Positions 10,357-19,767 of a DNA stretch of 22,075 nt are shown here, piece by piece. The stretch is from Ichthyophthirius multifiliis. Its lineage: Eukaryota > Ciliophora > Oligohymenophorea > Hymenostomatida. The position numbers were made by a program, and so were the translations under genes. The stretch is from NCBI RefSeq assembly GCF_000220395.1, contig NW_004087513.1:1-22075 (forward strand). The letters run 5' to 3'. Positions within the stretch are counted from its first letter, which is position 1, and every line of letters begins with the position of its first letter. The notes under the pieces are model-generated. The model had not been told where the DNA came from, made no database searches, and was given only the letters and a program-made list of their open reading frames with translations.

Positions 10357-11253
10357 ATGAATTCTATAAATAATCAATATAGTAACAATTATTTATTCAA
10401 TACGAATATTGCAAATAATTTTTAAAGTAAAAAAAACGAGATGAAGAAGGGGAATAACTTATCAAGAAATTTAGTTTAAATAGAAAATAAATAATAAGCA
10501 TATAATTAAAATTCTTTAAAATTAAATTAAATAAATTCATTAATAATTGAAAATAATAACTAAAATTTAAATAAAAATGAAAATTTAATTGATTAAAATT
10601 AAAAGTTAAATGATAAAAATTAAAATATAAATGATAAAAATTAAAATGATAAAATTAAAATTTAAAATTAAAATTCAAACGATTAAAATTAAAATTTAAA
10701 TGATTAAATTTTAGATTTAAAAATAGAAATAAAAAATAAAGAAGTTTAATTAATAAAAGAAAAAGAAATAAAAAAATGTTAAAATTTAGAAGAAAAAAAC
10801 ATTATTGAAATTAAAAATGAATTCATTTAGGAAGAAAAACTTAATAATGAACAAAAACAACTAAATAATGAATAACAATTAATTAATGAAAAAAAAAAAA
10901 ATAGTAATGAATATAAATTTTTAAATTTTGATAATAATTTTACTAAATTTGTACATTAATAATAATAGCCTATTTAAAACGATAAGGTTGAAAATTTTAA
11001 TAAATATGAATAGTAATAATAGTATTTAAATTCTAATAATAGTATTACTAATTAAAATAAAAATACTTCAAATGATTAATATAGTAATTAAAATTCTATT
11101 AATAAAAAAAACTTTCATAGCTTAAAGTTTATTGAGAATTTAGTTGAGTCTGTTGGAAATAAAAATGCTTAATAGAATTTTATTAATAATAATTCGAATA
11201 ATAATGTTTAAATTAAAAATATCTCTATTGTAAGGAAAATATAATAAAAATGA
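10357..11253 (+). CDS. Asn/Gln-rich low-complexity protein
   Basis: Uninterrupted open frame of 298 codons from ATG 10357 to TGA 11251, all TAA/TAG read as Gln. It is dominated by Asn, Gln, Lys, Ile and Leu, with imperfect repeats of the type NQNLNDKNQN (about residues 67-122). A charged Lys/Glu-rich stretch follows (about 123-180), then runs of four Gln near residues 205 and 225. The only ordered-looking part is close to the C-terminus: FHSLKFIENLVESVGNKN, likely an amphipathic helix. There is no signal peptide or membrane segment. The composition is prion-like, but such sequence is common in ciliates. No function can be assigned. A GTAAGG at 11230 could be a donor for a further 3' exon after 11340, but the sequence there does not look coding. 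Confidence 0.6.
10555..10712. repeat. Degenerate Asn/Gln-coding tandem repeat
   Basis: Imperfect units such as AATGATAAAAATTAAAAT recur about every 18 to 36 nt within the Asn/Gln-rich gene. They encode NDKNQN and NDQNQN variants. The units differ by a few bases and keep the reading frame. Confidence 0.7.
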
Positions 11254-11440
11254 ATAATATATATATATATACATATATTATCATAAATTATATACACATA
11301 AAAAGAAAAAAAATTGATATATAAAAATTTTTATTTTAGGTAAAGTTTATATTTATTATAAATATATATGTTATTTTTTAAATAATAAAATAAAAATATA
11401 TTTTGTATATAATACTTACACTTTTTAATTTTACAAAAAA

Positions 11441-11474
<34 letters not shown>

Positions 11475-11710
11475 TTATATATATTTATTATATATTACTT
11501 TTTAAATTTGTTCTTTAATTTTATTTTGTTATGTTTAAAAACGCAAATTAAAAAAAATAATGCGAAAAAAAACGAATCATTGGCATTTTTTTTTTATTTG
11601 GCTTTTTTTAAAAAAAAATTAGATAAAAAATAAACCATTCTAAAAAGTCATAAAATATAAAAATATGGTTTATTTATAAATATTTTTTTTCTTTGTTTTT
11701 TTTTCTTTTT
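11254..11710. other. Convergent intergenic region
   Basis: 457 nt between two genes that end facing each other. It contains TA microsatellites (about 11252-11270 and 11440-11463) and T and A runs. A short open frame across it, with TA-derived Tyr-Ile repeats, is not a gene. I saw no terminator-like structure. Confidence 0.6.
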
Positions 11711-13698
11711 TCATTTAAAAATTTAAAATATTCCTTTTTTTTCTATTTAAACGCTTAAGTTTTTTTTTTAATTAAGTATATTTTTAAGTTTAATATATCT
11801 TTATTAAAAATAATCTTTATCCTAAATAATTTTCTAATACAACATATTATTATTAGCAAGTCTTTCTTCTAAAATTTTCATTTCTTTTTTAAGGAAATGA
11901 TTTTCCTCATATAACTATAATTTTTCTAATACAAATAAGCTCTCGACTTTATGGCAATGACTTTTATAAGAATCTAATTCTTTTATAAGTTAAATTTTTT
12001 ATTTATCTGATGCTTTTTCAGTTTTTAATTCATGTATTTATTTAACGACTTATTTATAATCTTAATTGAGTCTTTTAATTGTACTTTATTGACTTTAATT
12101 AGAAAGTTCTAGTTTAGAGACTTATATTTATAATTCTTCGTTTTTTAAATTAATTCTTATAAATAATCTCTTTCTTGTTTTTTTCATCTTTTTCTTAACT
12201 TATGGGAAATTTAAATTATTTTTTTAATTAATTTCTTGTTGATATTACTAATTGGCTTTTTTTATAGTTTTTTTAAACTGTACTTGTTTTTTCTTCCTCT
12301 TCGGTTATACTGAAATCTTCGTCTTTTAATTCTTCACCAAGAATTGTTTTATCTAAATTATTTTAATTAGGAGATATTAGAATTTATTATTATTATAAAT
12401 TTCTTTCTTTCCATTTTTCTAATTCTTGTATTTTATTATCATTTTATTCTATTTATTCTTGTAATAATTCAACTTATTTTTGACCTAAAATTACTTAATT
12501 TTTAAGGTTTTCTATATTTTAATTAATTATTTTATTTTCGGTTTATAAGTTTATCACTTGTTTGATTAATTCGTCCCTTATTTGCATTAATTTTTATTTT
12601 AAATATTTTTTTCGTTAATTTCTTTATTAGAGTCTTCTTTTAATTACTCTATTTCATTTAAAAGTGCTTTTTCTCTATTAAAAATTTTTTTTTCGCTTTA
12701 TTTATTTAATTCCATTTCTTTTTTTTAGACGTTATTTTATTCTTTTTATAGTTCTTCTTTTAATTGTTTTATCTCATCTTCATAATCTTTTAATTGTTTT
12801 TCCAAAAAACGAATTTTTTCATCTAATAATTGCATTTATTTTAAAAAATCCTATTCTGTCTGTAAACTTTCTACTAGATTTTGATAATTTCGCTAGTTAT
12901 ATTATACCTAATTTTACATATTTCGCATTTTTTCTTCATTTAGTTAATAGTTTATTTCATATTACTCTATCTTTTATTCATAATATTATACTTTTTGGTC
13001 TAAATCAGCTTTAAGAGCTACCAAAAATCGCTACTTTTCATCCAAAGATTGTGTTAAATCGATAATATGTTTTTCTTTTTCCACTATTGTGTCTATAGCG
13101 CCTTTTTTTATTTAATCAAATTCTGTTTCTAGTTCTTATTTTTAATTTTATAATTCAATACATAAATTAAACATTTTTTCCTATTTTTTTTTTTATTATT
13201 ATTGTTATTTGTTATTTATTACCACATCGATTTCTTAATTGTTTATATTAGAAATTTTAAGTCTATCTATTTATTTACGTAATTATGCATTTTCTTGTTA
13301 TAATTATAAGTTTTCGCATTAAATAAAATCTTCTTTTTCATTTTTTTCTGTTATTTCTAATTCTAATTAATTTAATTTTTCTTATAATTCTGCTTTTTGT
13401 ATATTTTCGCTTAAATCTTAAAGTTTATTTTATAGAGTTTCATCTAAAGTTTAAACTCTTTGTTTTTAGTTATTTAATTCATTTGTTAACTATAGTTTTT
13501 TTTTTTTTTTTTTTTTGATTATTAAATATATATATATATATATTTTTATATAACTTCTATTTCTTTTTGCTTAAATTGTAATTCTATATAACGAATTTTC
13601 TTTTATAATTCATCATTTTCTATCTGCATTTACTAATACTTTAATTCGAAGTTTTCTTAATCGTATTAATCGAATGAAATGTTTAAATCCTATTGCAT
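11711..13698 (-). CDS. Long coiled-coil protein
   Basis: Two exons (13698-13555, and 13489 down to TGA 11711-11713) encode about 640 residues, nearly all predicted coiled coil. Heptad-like Leu/Ile spacing and Lys/Glu/Gln richness begin at about residue 20 and run to the C-terminus, broken by a more acidic, less regular part around DKTILGEELKDEDFSITEEE. The start ATG gives MQQDLNISFDQYDQENFELK. The last 100 residues look most conserved in character: SHCHKVESLFVLEKLQLYEE, then HFLKKEMKILEERLANNN. Three one-base deficits lie at A runs (plus-strand T runs 12606-12612, 12178-12184, 12141-12146); together they return to the original frame before the stop. No motor or other catalytic motif is present. 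A cytoskeletal, basal-body or tethering role is typical of such proteins but unproven here. Confidence 0.8.
13490..13554 (-). other. Intron in coiled-coil gene
   Basis: 65-nt intron on the minus strand, starting GTTATATAAA and ending AAACTATAG. It is made of a TA run followed by a long poly-A tract. It joins QFKQKEIE to LTNELNNQKQR in frame and continues the heptad pattern. The donor has T after GT where most introns here have A. Confidence 0.75.
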
Positions 13699-14079
13699 TT
13701 ATTATTTATATGTATATTATTTTTAATTTAATAAAATATATTAATATATATTTTTTATTTACAATAAAATTAAATTTTTTAAATTATTATTGTAATTATA
13801 TTATAATAATAATAAAATTTATTGTTATTAAAATTTTTTATTTTTTTAAAAATAATCTTTAATTAAATTTTAAAAATTAAAAAAAAATATTTCTAAAAGA
13901 AATGCAAAAAAAAAGATAATTATTATATATTTAAATACAATAAACATATTTTAAAATAAATGAATATATTTAAATATTTTGAATTTAATAAAAATAAATA
14001 AAAACATAAAACAACAATCTTTAAAAATAAATATTATATACTTTAATCATATTTTAATTAAAAAAAATATATTTATAAA

Positions 14080-14116
<37 letters not shown>

Positions 14117-14162
14117 TTATATATAAATTTATTTATATGTTTTTATATATAACAATGAAAAA
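13699..14162. other. A+T-rich spacer between tandem minus-strand genes
   Basis: 464 nt between the start of the coiled-coil gene and the stop of the phosphatase gene. It is nearly pure A/T with a TA run at about 14083-14105. It should carry the promoter of the coiled-coil gene. A 62-codon plus-strand open frame at its left edge is low complexity and is not a gene. Confidence 0.6.
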
Positions 14163-14927
14163 TCAAAAAATAATTCTACTTTAACCTATAGGACTATAAG
14201 AATTACCAACTAATCTATGATTATTAACACTAAAATAATTAGATCCTCCTAAGACTTAAGGATTTTTATAATATATTAAATCATGTTCCAGATTATTTAA
14301 TAAAATCTCTTTTTTCTATTTATTAATAGTTGATTATTAAAGTGAATAATTTGGATGATACATTTATTTGACTCTACTTTATTCTAATTTATTGAAATTT
14401 CTATAAGTTGTTGAAAATTAACTATGTGCTCTTTTTTCAATAAAATCATAATTATTATTATTTTTTTAAGATAAATTATAATAATTTTATTCTATTGCAA
14501 AATTTTTTAATTATTTAATAAATGAAGGATTTGGATTAGAAACATTTCTCCTACTTCTCACATGCGAAAAGGCCTAATCAAAACTCCAACCCCTTTTATA
14601 GATTAAATAGGCAATTACAGAAGTTACTGAACGTGAAATTCCTGCATAACAATGTACTAATATGTTAGTTTATCTTCTAGCTGTTTCTATAAAGTTTATT
14701 ATTTCACTAAAATATTATGATAAATCTTAATATAATGCATCATCTACACTTATTATTTTATGTAAAGGGATTTCATATTAATTATAACGCAAATTTGTAC
14801 CACCTGCAACTGTTAAAACAGCACCAATATTATGTGATTTTAAATATTCGACATTACTGGCAGCTTCGAGGTTGCCTATATATATTGCACCGCCTTCTTC
14901 AGGTGAAGGTTCAATTATTAAATTCAT
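14163..14927 (-). CDS. Dual-specificity protein phosphatase
   Basis: Intronless frame of 254 residues from ATG (14925-14927) to TGA (14163-14165). It is a cysteine-based phosphatase that removes phosphate from Tyr and/or Ser/Thr residues. The catalytic domain covers about residues 10-150. It opens with GAIYIGNLEAASN, typical of DSPs, and has the general-acid loop ISVDDALYQDLSQYF (Asp62 or Asp63). The P-loop is VHCYAGISRS with nucleophile Cys93 and Arg99, followed by SVIAYLIYKRGWSFDQAF and NPNPSFIKQL. All key residues are present, so it should be active. There is no MAP-kinase-docking rhodanese domain, so it is an atypical small DSP. The C-terminal 100 residues (Asn/Gln/Ser-rich) are unrecognised. 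There are no membrane segments. Cytosolic location and substrates are not determinable from sequence. Confidence 0.93.
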
Positions 14928-14981
14928 GTTTTAACTGAAAGTGTATTGTAATTTTTATCTTAGTGGTTAAATTTTAGTTTA

Positions 14982-15003
14982 GATAGGGTAGGAGAGTGGA
15001 TGT
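14982..15003 (-). promoter_or_regulatory. Pyrimidine-rich patch upstream of phosphatase gene
   Basis: On the minus strand this reads CATCCACTCTCCTACCCTAT, starting about 55 nt upstream of the phosphatase ATG. It is the only clearly G+C-enriched patch in any intergenic region of the window. It could be a promoter element or part of the 5' untranslated exon. A possible splice acceptor (ACTTTCAG) lies between it and the ATG. No known motif is recognised. Confidence 0.3.
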
Positions 15004-15016
15004 TAGTTATAAAACA

Positions 15017-15113
15017 TTTTTTTTTTTTTTTTTTAATTTTTTTTTTAATTTTTTTTTTAATTTTTTTTGTTTTTATTTTTTATTTTTTTTTTTAGTTTTT
15101 TTGTGGCAATTTA
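15017..15113. repeat. T-rich tandem repeat with 12-nt period
   Basis: A run of about 97 bases that is almost all T on the plus strand. AA pairs at 15035, 15047 and 15059 give an exact 12-nt period over three units, after which the pattern decays. Read on the minus strand it is an A tract upstream of the phosphatase gene, a position where poly-A tracts could exclude nucleosomes. Confidence 0.75.
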
Positions 15114-16815
15114 TTTAAGGCAAAAAATTTTTTAACATGATTTTATAAATATTTATAGTATATAATTTAAAGGTTTTGTTAAGAAATTTAATATAATTAA
15201 ATGAAAAAAATATATTATTTATTAATATAAATCATTTAAAAATAAAGTTAAAAATATTTTATAAGTGTGAATTTATCTCATAATAAATTGTATTTGGTTT
15301 AATAATATATAGATACATATAATATATTTTATTTTTTACTTATATAATATTACATATTAAATATATTTTATTTATATTAATTATTATTTTTAATAATCAT
15401 AAATTTCATTAAAAATGTTAAATTAAATATTTTTTTATAGTTAATAAAAATTATATATTTTAATAATAATAATATACTTTATATATTTTAAATTATAATA
15501 ATAAATATTTATTTTTTACTATTAATTATATATTTGATGAATTTTTTGTTTAAAAACATTAAATATTATAATAAATTATTTTTTAAAATTATTAATACAA
15601 ATTACATAATTTATAATATTTTTATAAAGAAATTAATTTTATATAAATACAAAATATATATAAAAATACATAAAATATATAATTTTTATTAAAATTAATA
15701 TATTTTTATAATCAATAAATATCTTTTTTTTCTTTTATATTTATCAATATATAAATTATATTATTCTACATAATATTCTGTTTACAAAATACTATAAATG
15801 CTTAAAATACAGTCCTAATTATTATTATCATATATTTTGATATATTAAAACCAGACAAAATAAAATACGAAAAAAATAAATATTTAACAAAATTAATGTC
15901 ATTTATTAGATAAAATACATCGACTATTTCAATAAAAATTCAGTAAATAATAATAAAAGTAAATTATTTAAATAATATTACTAAAAATAGACATAATAAT
16001 ACATAACATAAGAATTTATAATTTTGCATATTAATAAAAAATATATATATTATTAATAATGTATTTTAATATATTTCTAATTAATTATATTTCAATTATT
16101 TATTAGAATAGATAATCTTATTATATACAATAAATAACTTAAAATACATTCTAAATAAAAATTGATAAAATAAATTACAATATAATTTTTCTAATAAATA
16201 AATTATAAAGTAATTATTATAATTATCGTAAGTAAATATTATTGGAATAATATTTTATAAAGAAAAAACTTTTTTTATAATAATATTTATGCCATTTTTA
16301 AAAAATTAATGTTTAAATATTAACTTTTATAATAATTTTTTGTTTTCTAAAAATAATACAAATAAGGAAGCACTAAAAATATTCATTATAAAATCAATAA
16401 ATTAAGAATTTTTTAATAATAATGCTAAAAAAAAAAAAGTCATAAACAAAATTAAAATTAAAATTAAAAAGAAAAGGAAAAAAATTATTAAACCAATAAA
16501 TTAAAAATCGAATATATAATCTTATTATTATGTGTAAAATCGATTTTTAAGTATTAATTGATAAATAAATAGATATAAAATATAAATTTTGAAATGTATA
16601 ATAATAATATAATTTATATGGTATTAGTTTTATTTATTTATCTTAAATAAAATAAACAAAACAATATAAAAAATACAAAATAAATTAATTAAATTTTTAT
16701 ATATTAAATTAATTAAATAAAAATCAATTAATTAAAATCAGAAAAAATAATTAAATTTATGCTAAATAACTTAATAATAAAAAAAAAATAACAATGAAAC
16801 AATATTTTGAAATTT

Positions 16816-19263
16816 TCAATCCTAATTTTATTCAAATTATTCAAGTTCATAATTTTATTATAAAATCTCTAAAAAAAAAATAATGAATAACATATATATA
16901 TATAAATATATAATATATATATATATATATATATTAAATATGAATTTTATATTAAATACATTCTTTATTTAGTTTTTATTTATTTTTAAAGAATATATCT
17001 TCGTTTTTTTCTTATATAAATTCCATTTAATTATTATTATTTTATTCACTTTAATTTTATTATTTAGCAAATTTACTTATTTAAACATTAGTAAAATTTC
17101 TATTAATAATTTTAATATCCGGAGATTCTAAGCTTTCTTCCTCTTCATGTATGTCTTTTAGTTTTTCATCTATTAAATATATTTATATATAAACTTTTAT
17201 TTTATTTTTTTGGATAAAAATATACTTTATTTATTAATAATATCGTCTTATTATTATTTTTATTTTTCTTCTTCTATATTTATATTTAAACTACAATCAT
17301 TATTATTATTTTTATTTAAATATTCTTGATTATATTTAATAGAAGAATTACTTAAATGGTCATCTTTCGAATTATTTTTAAATTAATAATTAAGATTATG
17401 TACAAATGAAGTTATTTATTCCTAACTGATTTACGCGAAAGAATTAATTCCTTTATTTTCCAAATTAAATTATTTATCATCAAAAGTACCTAATTTTCTA
17501 AATTTCATAATACTCATATTATATTTACTTTATTATTAATAACTATTTTTAATTTCTTAATCATCATTTAATATTAAGGGAAAAGTAGAACTTTTTGTCC
17601 TATGGTTTTCTTTTTAAAAATAAGGATGATTTAAAGCTTCATCAGGACTAATTCTTTTCTAAGGATCTTTTTCTAATAGGCTTTTTAAAAGTTCAAATGA
17701 ATATAAAGGTAAATCACTAAAAATTTGTTAAGTAAAATCAATATTACATTCTTTATTTAATTTTAATACTTCATTAAATTTCTTTCCAGTAAATAAAGAT
17801 CTGTAAAATAACCTATATAAATATAAATAAAAATATAAACTATTATATATATAAATAAAAAATGAGTATATAAATGTATATAAAAAAATATAAATATATA
17901 TAAATATTTAATATATATAATAAATATATATATATATATATATATTATTTATCTATTATATTTACAATGTATGAAAAATTACTCCAACTGAAAACATATC
18001 ACATATAGCTGAATATCCTTTTTTTTCTTTTTCCACGTAATTTGCTACTTCTGGTGCTACATAACCTGGAGTTCCACATTTACTGAATAAATAAGGAACA
18101 TCATTTGTAAAATCAGCAAGACCGAAATCTACTATTACTAAGGAATCTAATTTATCTTTATTTTTGAACATTATATTTTCCGGTTTCAAATCTCTGTGCA
18201 TTATTTATTTATCATATATATGTTTTACACCTAAAATAATTTATTTTATAATTATTTGTGTTTCTTCATGTGTAAATTTTTTTTCTTCTTTTGCCTTTTT
18301 AATTGTTTAGTAAAGAGAGTCACCATCTAGTATTCCTAAAACAATATAATATGTGCTATTTCCTTCATAATTTCCTATAAATTCTATTATATTAGGATGA
18401 TTTCCTAAATTTTATAGTATTTTTATTTCTTTATATAATGATTTCTATAAATTATTATATATAAAAATTATTTTATTTTTATTTTTTATTTTTTTTTTAA
18501 AAAAAAGAATACTAAGCCGTTTTCTGAATTGTATAATTTTTCTTTACTAAAACATTTAACTGCAATCTTTTTATTTGAAACTCTGTGTCTAGCTGAAAAA
18601 ACCTATATAATAAATAGATAAATGTTATATTAAGGAATTTAAAACATAATTATATATAAAAAGAATATATTTTTTACTATAAATAAAATCAAATTAATTT
18701 ATATTAAATTTATAAAAATATTTAATTTATGAAAACAAATAATAATTATATACTCTGGCATAATTTCCTTTTCCAATTTAAGCCATTAATTAATATTCAT
18801 CTTAAAAATGATTTTAAAATACATATTTACTTAAATAATCTTTTAGTTAAACAATAATTAAATGCTTAGCTGAAAATTCTATTTCTTATGTTTTAATTTG
18901 TTAATTATCTGATTCATTTATTTCTCTTTTTAATATTTTTAATCCACTATATTATAAATCTGGTGCCTATTTATTTGTAATCCATTTCACACAATCATAT
19001 TTTTCAACTGTGATTATTTTATAAGGAACTTTTTAGTATGCTTCCTTTAAATATATATTTATATATTATATATTTTTATATTATACTTTTGTTAAAATTA
19101 AACGATTTTTATCAATATATACATGTAATGTTTAATTCTATAAAAATGACTTTTTTTATAATTATAAGTGCATTTAACATGTGGAATAATCAAAACTTGG
19201 TACACTAGATATCGAACTTCTTTTTCGGGTAATAGATTTTTTTATTTAGAGTTGGTCAGACAT
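16816..19263 (-). CDS. Ser/Thr protein kinase with possible PH-like N-terminal region
   Basis: Seven exons (19263-19087, 19044-18754, 18602-18513, 18444-17966, 17812-17226, 17169-16960, 16868-16816) give 628 residues without any frame discrepancy. Residues 1-35 are basic and Ser-rich. Residues 36-135 (LQKKSFLQNQTLHVYIDKNR, a strand-rich part, then KHLIIVQLKDYLSKYVFQ) look like a PH-type fold seen before the kinase domain in some ciliate kinases. The kinase domain (about 140-420) has GKGNYARV, Lys172 in AVKCF, Glu192, MHRDLKPEN (Asp271), DFGLADF (Asp292), GTPGYVAPE and a C-lobe ending in DPQKRISPDEALNHPYF. All catalytic residues are present, and the motifs fit the CAMK group. The Asn/Gln-rich tail (420-628) has no recognised calmodulin site, EF hand or other domain. 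The ortholog is not determined. Confidence 0.92.
16869..16959 (-). other. Intron in kinase gene
   Basis: 91-nt intron, GTATTTAATA to TTTTTTTTAG on the minus strand, carrying a TA microsatellite (about 16914-16934). Splicing gives the short final exon ending LEQFEQNQD and a TGA. Without it the frame runs on into low-complexity sequence. Confidence 0.65.
17170..17225 (-). other. Intron in kinase gene
   Basis: 56-nt GT..AG intron on the minus strand in the C-terminal tail. It joins DDIINKQ to NEKLKDIHEEEESLESPD with a codon split after its first base. Confidence 0.7.
17813..17965 (-). other. Intron in kinase gene
   Basis: 153-nt intron in the kinase C-lobe, between GVIFHT and LFYRSLFTGKKF. A second AG 12 nt downstream would remove four residues. 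The upstream acceptor (TATATAG) gives the better match to the spacing of kinase domains. TA repeats fill the intron. Confidence 0.75.
18445..18512 (-). other. Intron in kinase gene
   Basis: 68-nt GT..AG intron on the minus strand in the N-lobe. It joins YNSENGL to KSLYKEIKILQNL, which bears the conserved Glu. Confidence 0.8.
18603..18753 (-). other. Intron in kinase gene
   Basis: 151-nt GT..AG intron on the minus strand that splits the glycine loop (GKGNYAR / VFSARH). Its removal restores the canonical G-x-G-x-x-x-V spacing. Confidence 0.85.
19045..19086 (-). other. Intron in kinase gene
   Basis: 42-nt GT..AG intron on the minus strand, GTATAATATA to ATTTAAAG, between DKNRLILTK and EAYQKVPYK in the PH-like region. 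Confidence 0.75.
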
Positions 19264-19767
19264 TATTTATAATATTAATTTTTAAATAGATTGTTATTAA
19301 TTTCTTGATTTTATTTTATTTTTTTTTAAAAAAAAAAAAAATTATAAATCTATAAATAAATTAATAATAAATTTTATATAAATTAAATTTTTTATAAATA
19401 ATAAATTATTTAATTTTAATTTAAAGAATAAATTAAATAAGCTTTAATGTTAAATTATTTAAAAATTATTTAAAATTTTTAATTAATAAAATATTTATAT
19501 ATATTTAAATAATATTTTTCAATATTTAATATAAAAATATCTCTTATTATTATATATATAAAATAATCAAATATAATTTTTATATAAAAATAAAAAAATA
19601 TAACATATATAATTAATAACAATTAAAAAATAAATAAAAAATTATGTGAATTTAAAAAAAAAAAAACTTCTATAAAAAAAAAAGAAGTAAAAAAAATATA
19701 ATTAATATAATATAAATAAAAATAATAATAAACAAAAAAATTAAAAAAATATTTAAATAAATATAAT
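19264..19767. other. Divergent intergenic region
   Basis: 504 nt between the start codons of the kinase gene (minus) and the PACRG gene (plus). It is nearly pure A/T with A runs at about 19327-19340, 19652-19665 and 19675-19682. It should hold both promoters. No gene or specific motif is recognised. Confidence 0.6.

Larger units (their letters stand above)
14928..16815. other. 1.9-kb A+T-rich intergenic region
   Basis: Between the start of the phosphatase gene and the 3' end of the kinase gene, both minus strand. Its left edge, upstream of the phosphatase, holds a small G-rich patch on the plus strand (14982-15003) and a T-rich tandem repeat (15017-15113). The rest is A/T-rich with no coding texture on either strand. 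Two loosely similar segments, around 15799-15818 and 16138-16156, share CTTAAAATACA. Confidence 0.6.

Noticed and set aside
11403-11633. Plus-strand open frame of 76 codons with Tyr-Ile repeats
   Set aside because: It is made by a TA microsatellite and A/T runs in the convergent spacer and has no protein-like texture elsewhere.
13674-13862. Plus-strand open frame of 62 codons
   Set aside because: It is Ile/Tyr/Phe-rich, overlaps the start of the minus-strand coiled-coil gene and continues into spacer. It is composition, not a gene.
14717-14938. Plus-strand open frame of 73 codons
   Set aside because: It is antisense to the phosphatase catalytic domain, whose minus-strand reading is unambiguous.
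15799-16156. Two similar segments sharing CTTAAAATACA, considered as a decayed repeat or mobile element
   Set aside because: The shared length is too short for such biased composition, with no terminal repeats, target duplications or coding remnants nearby.
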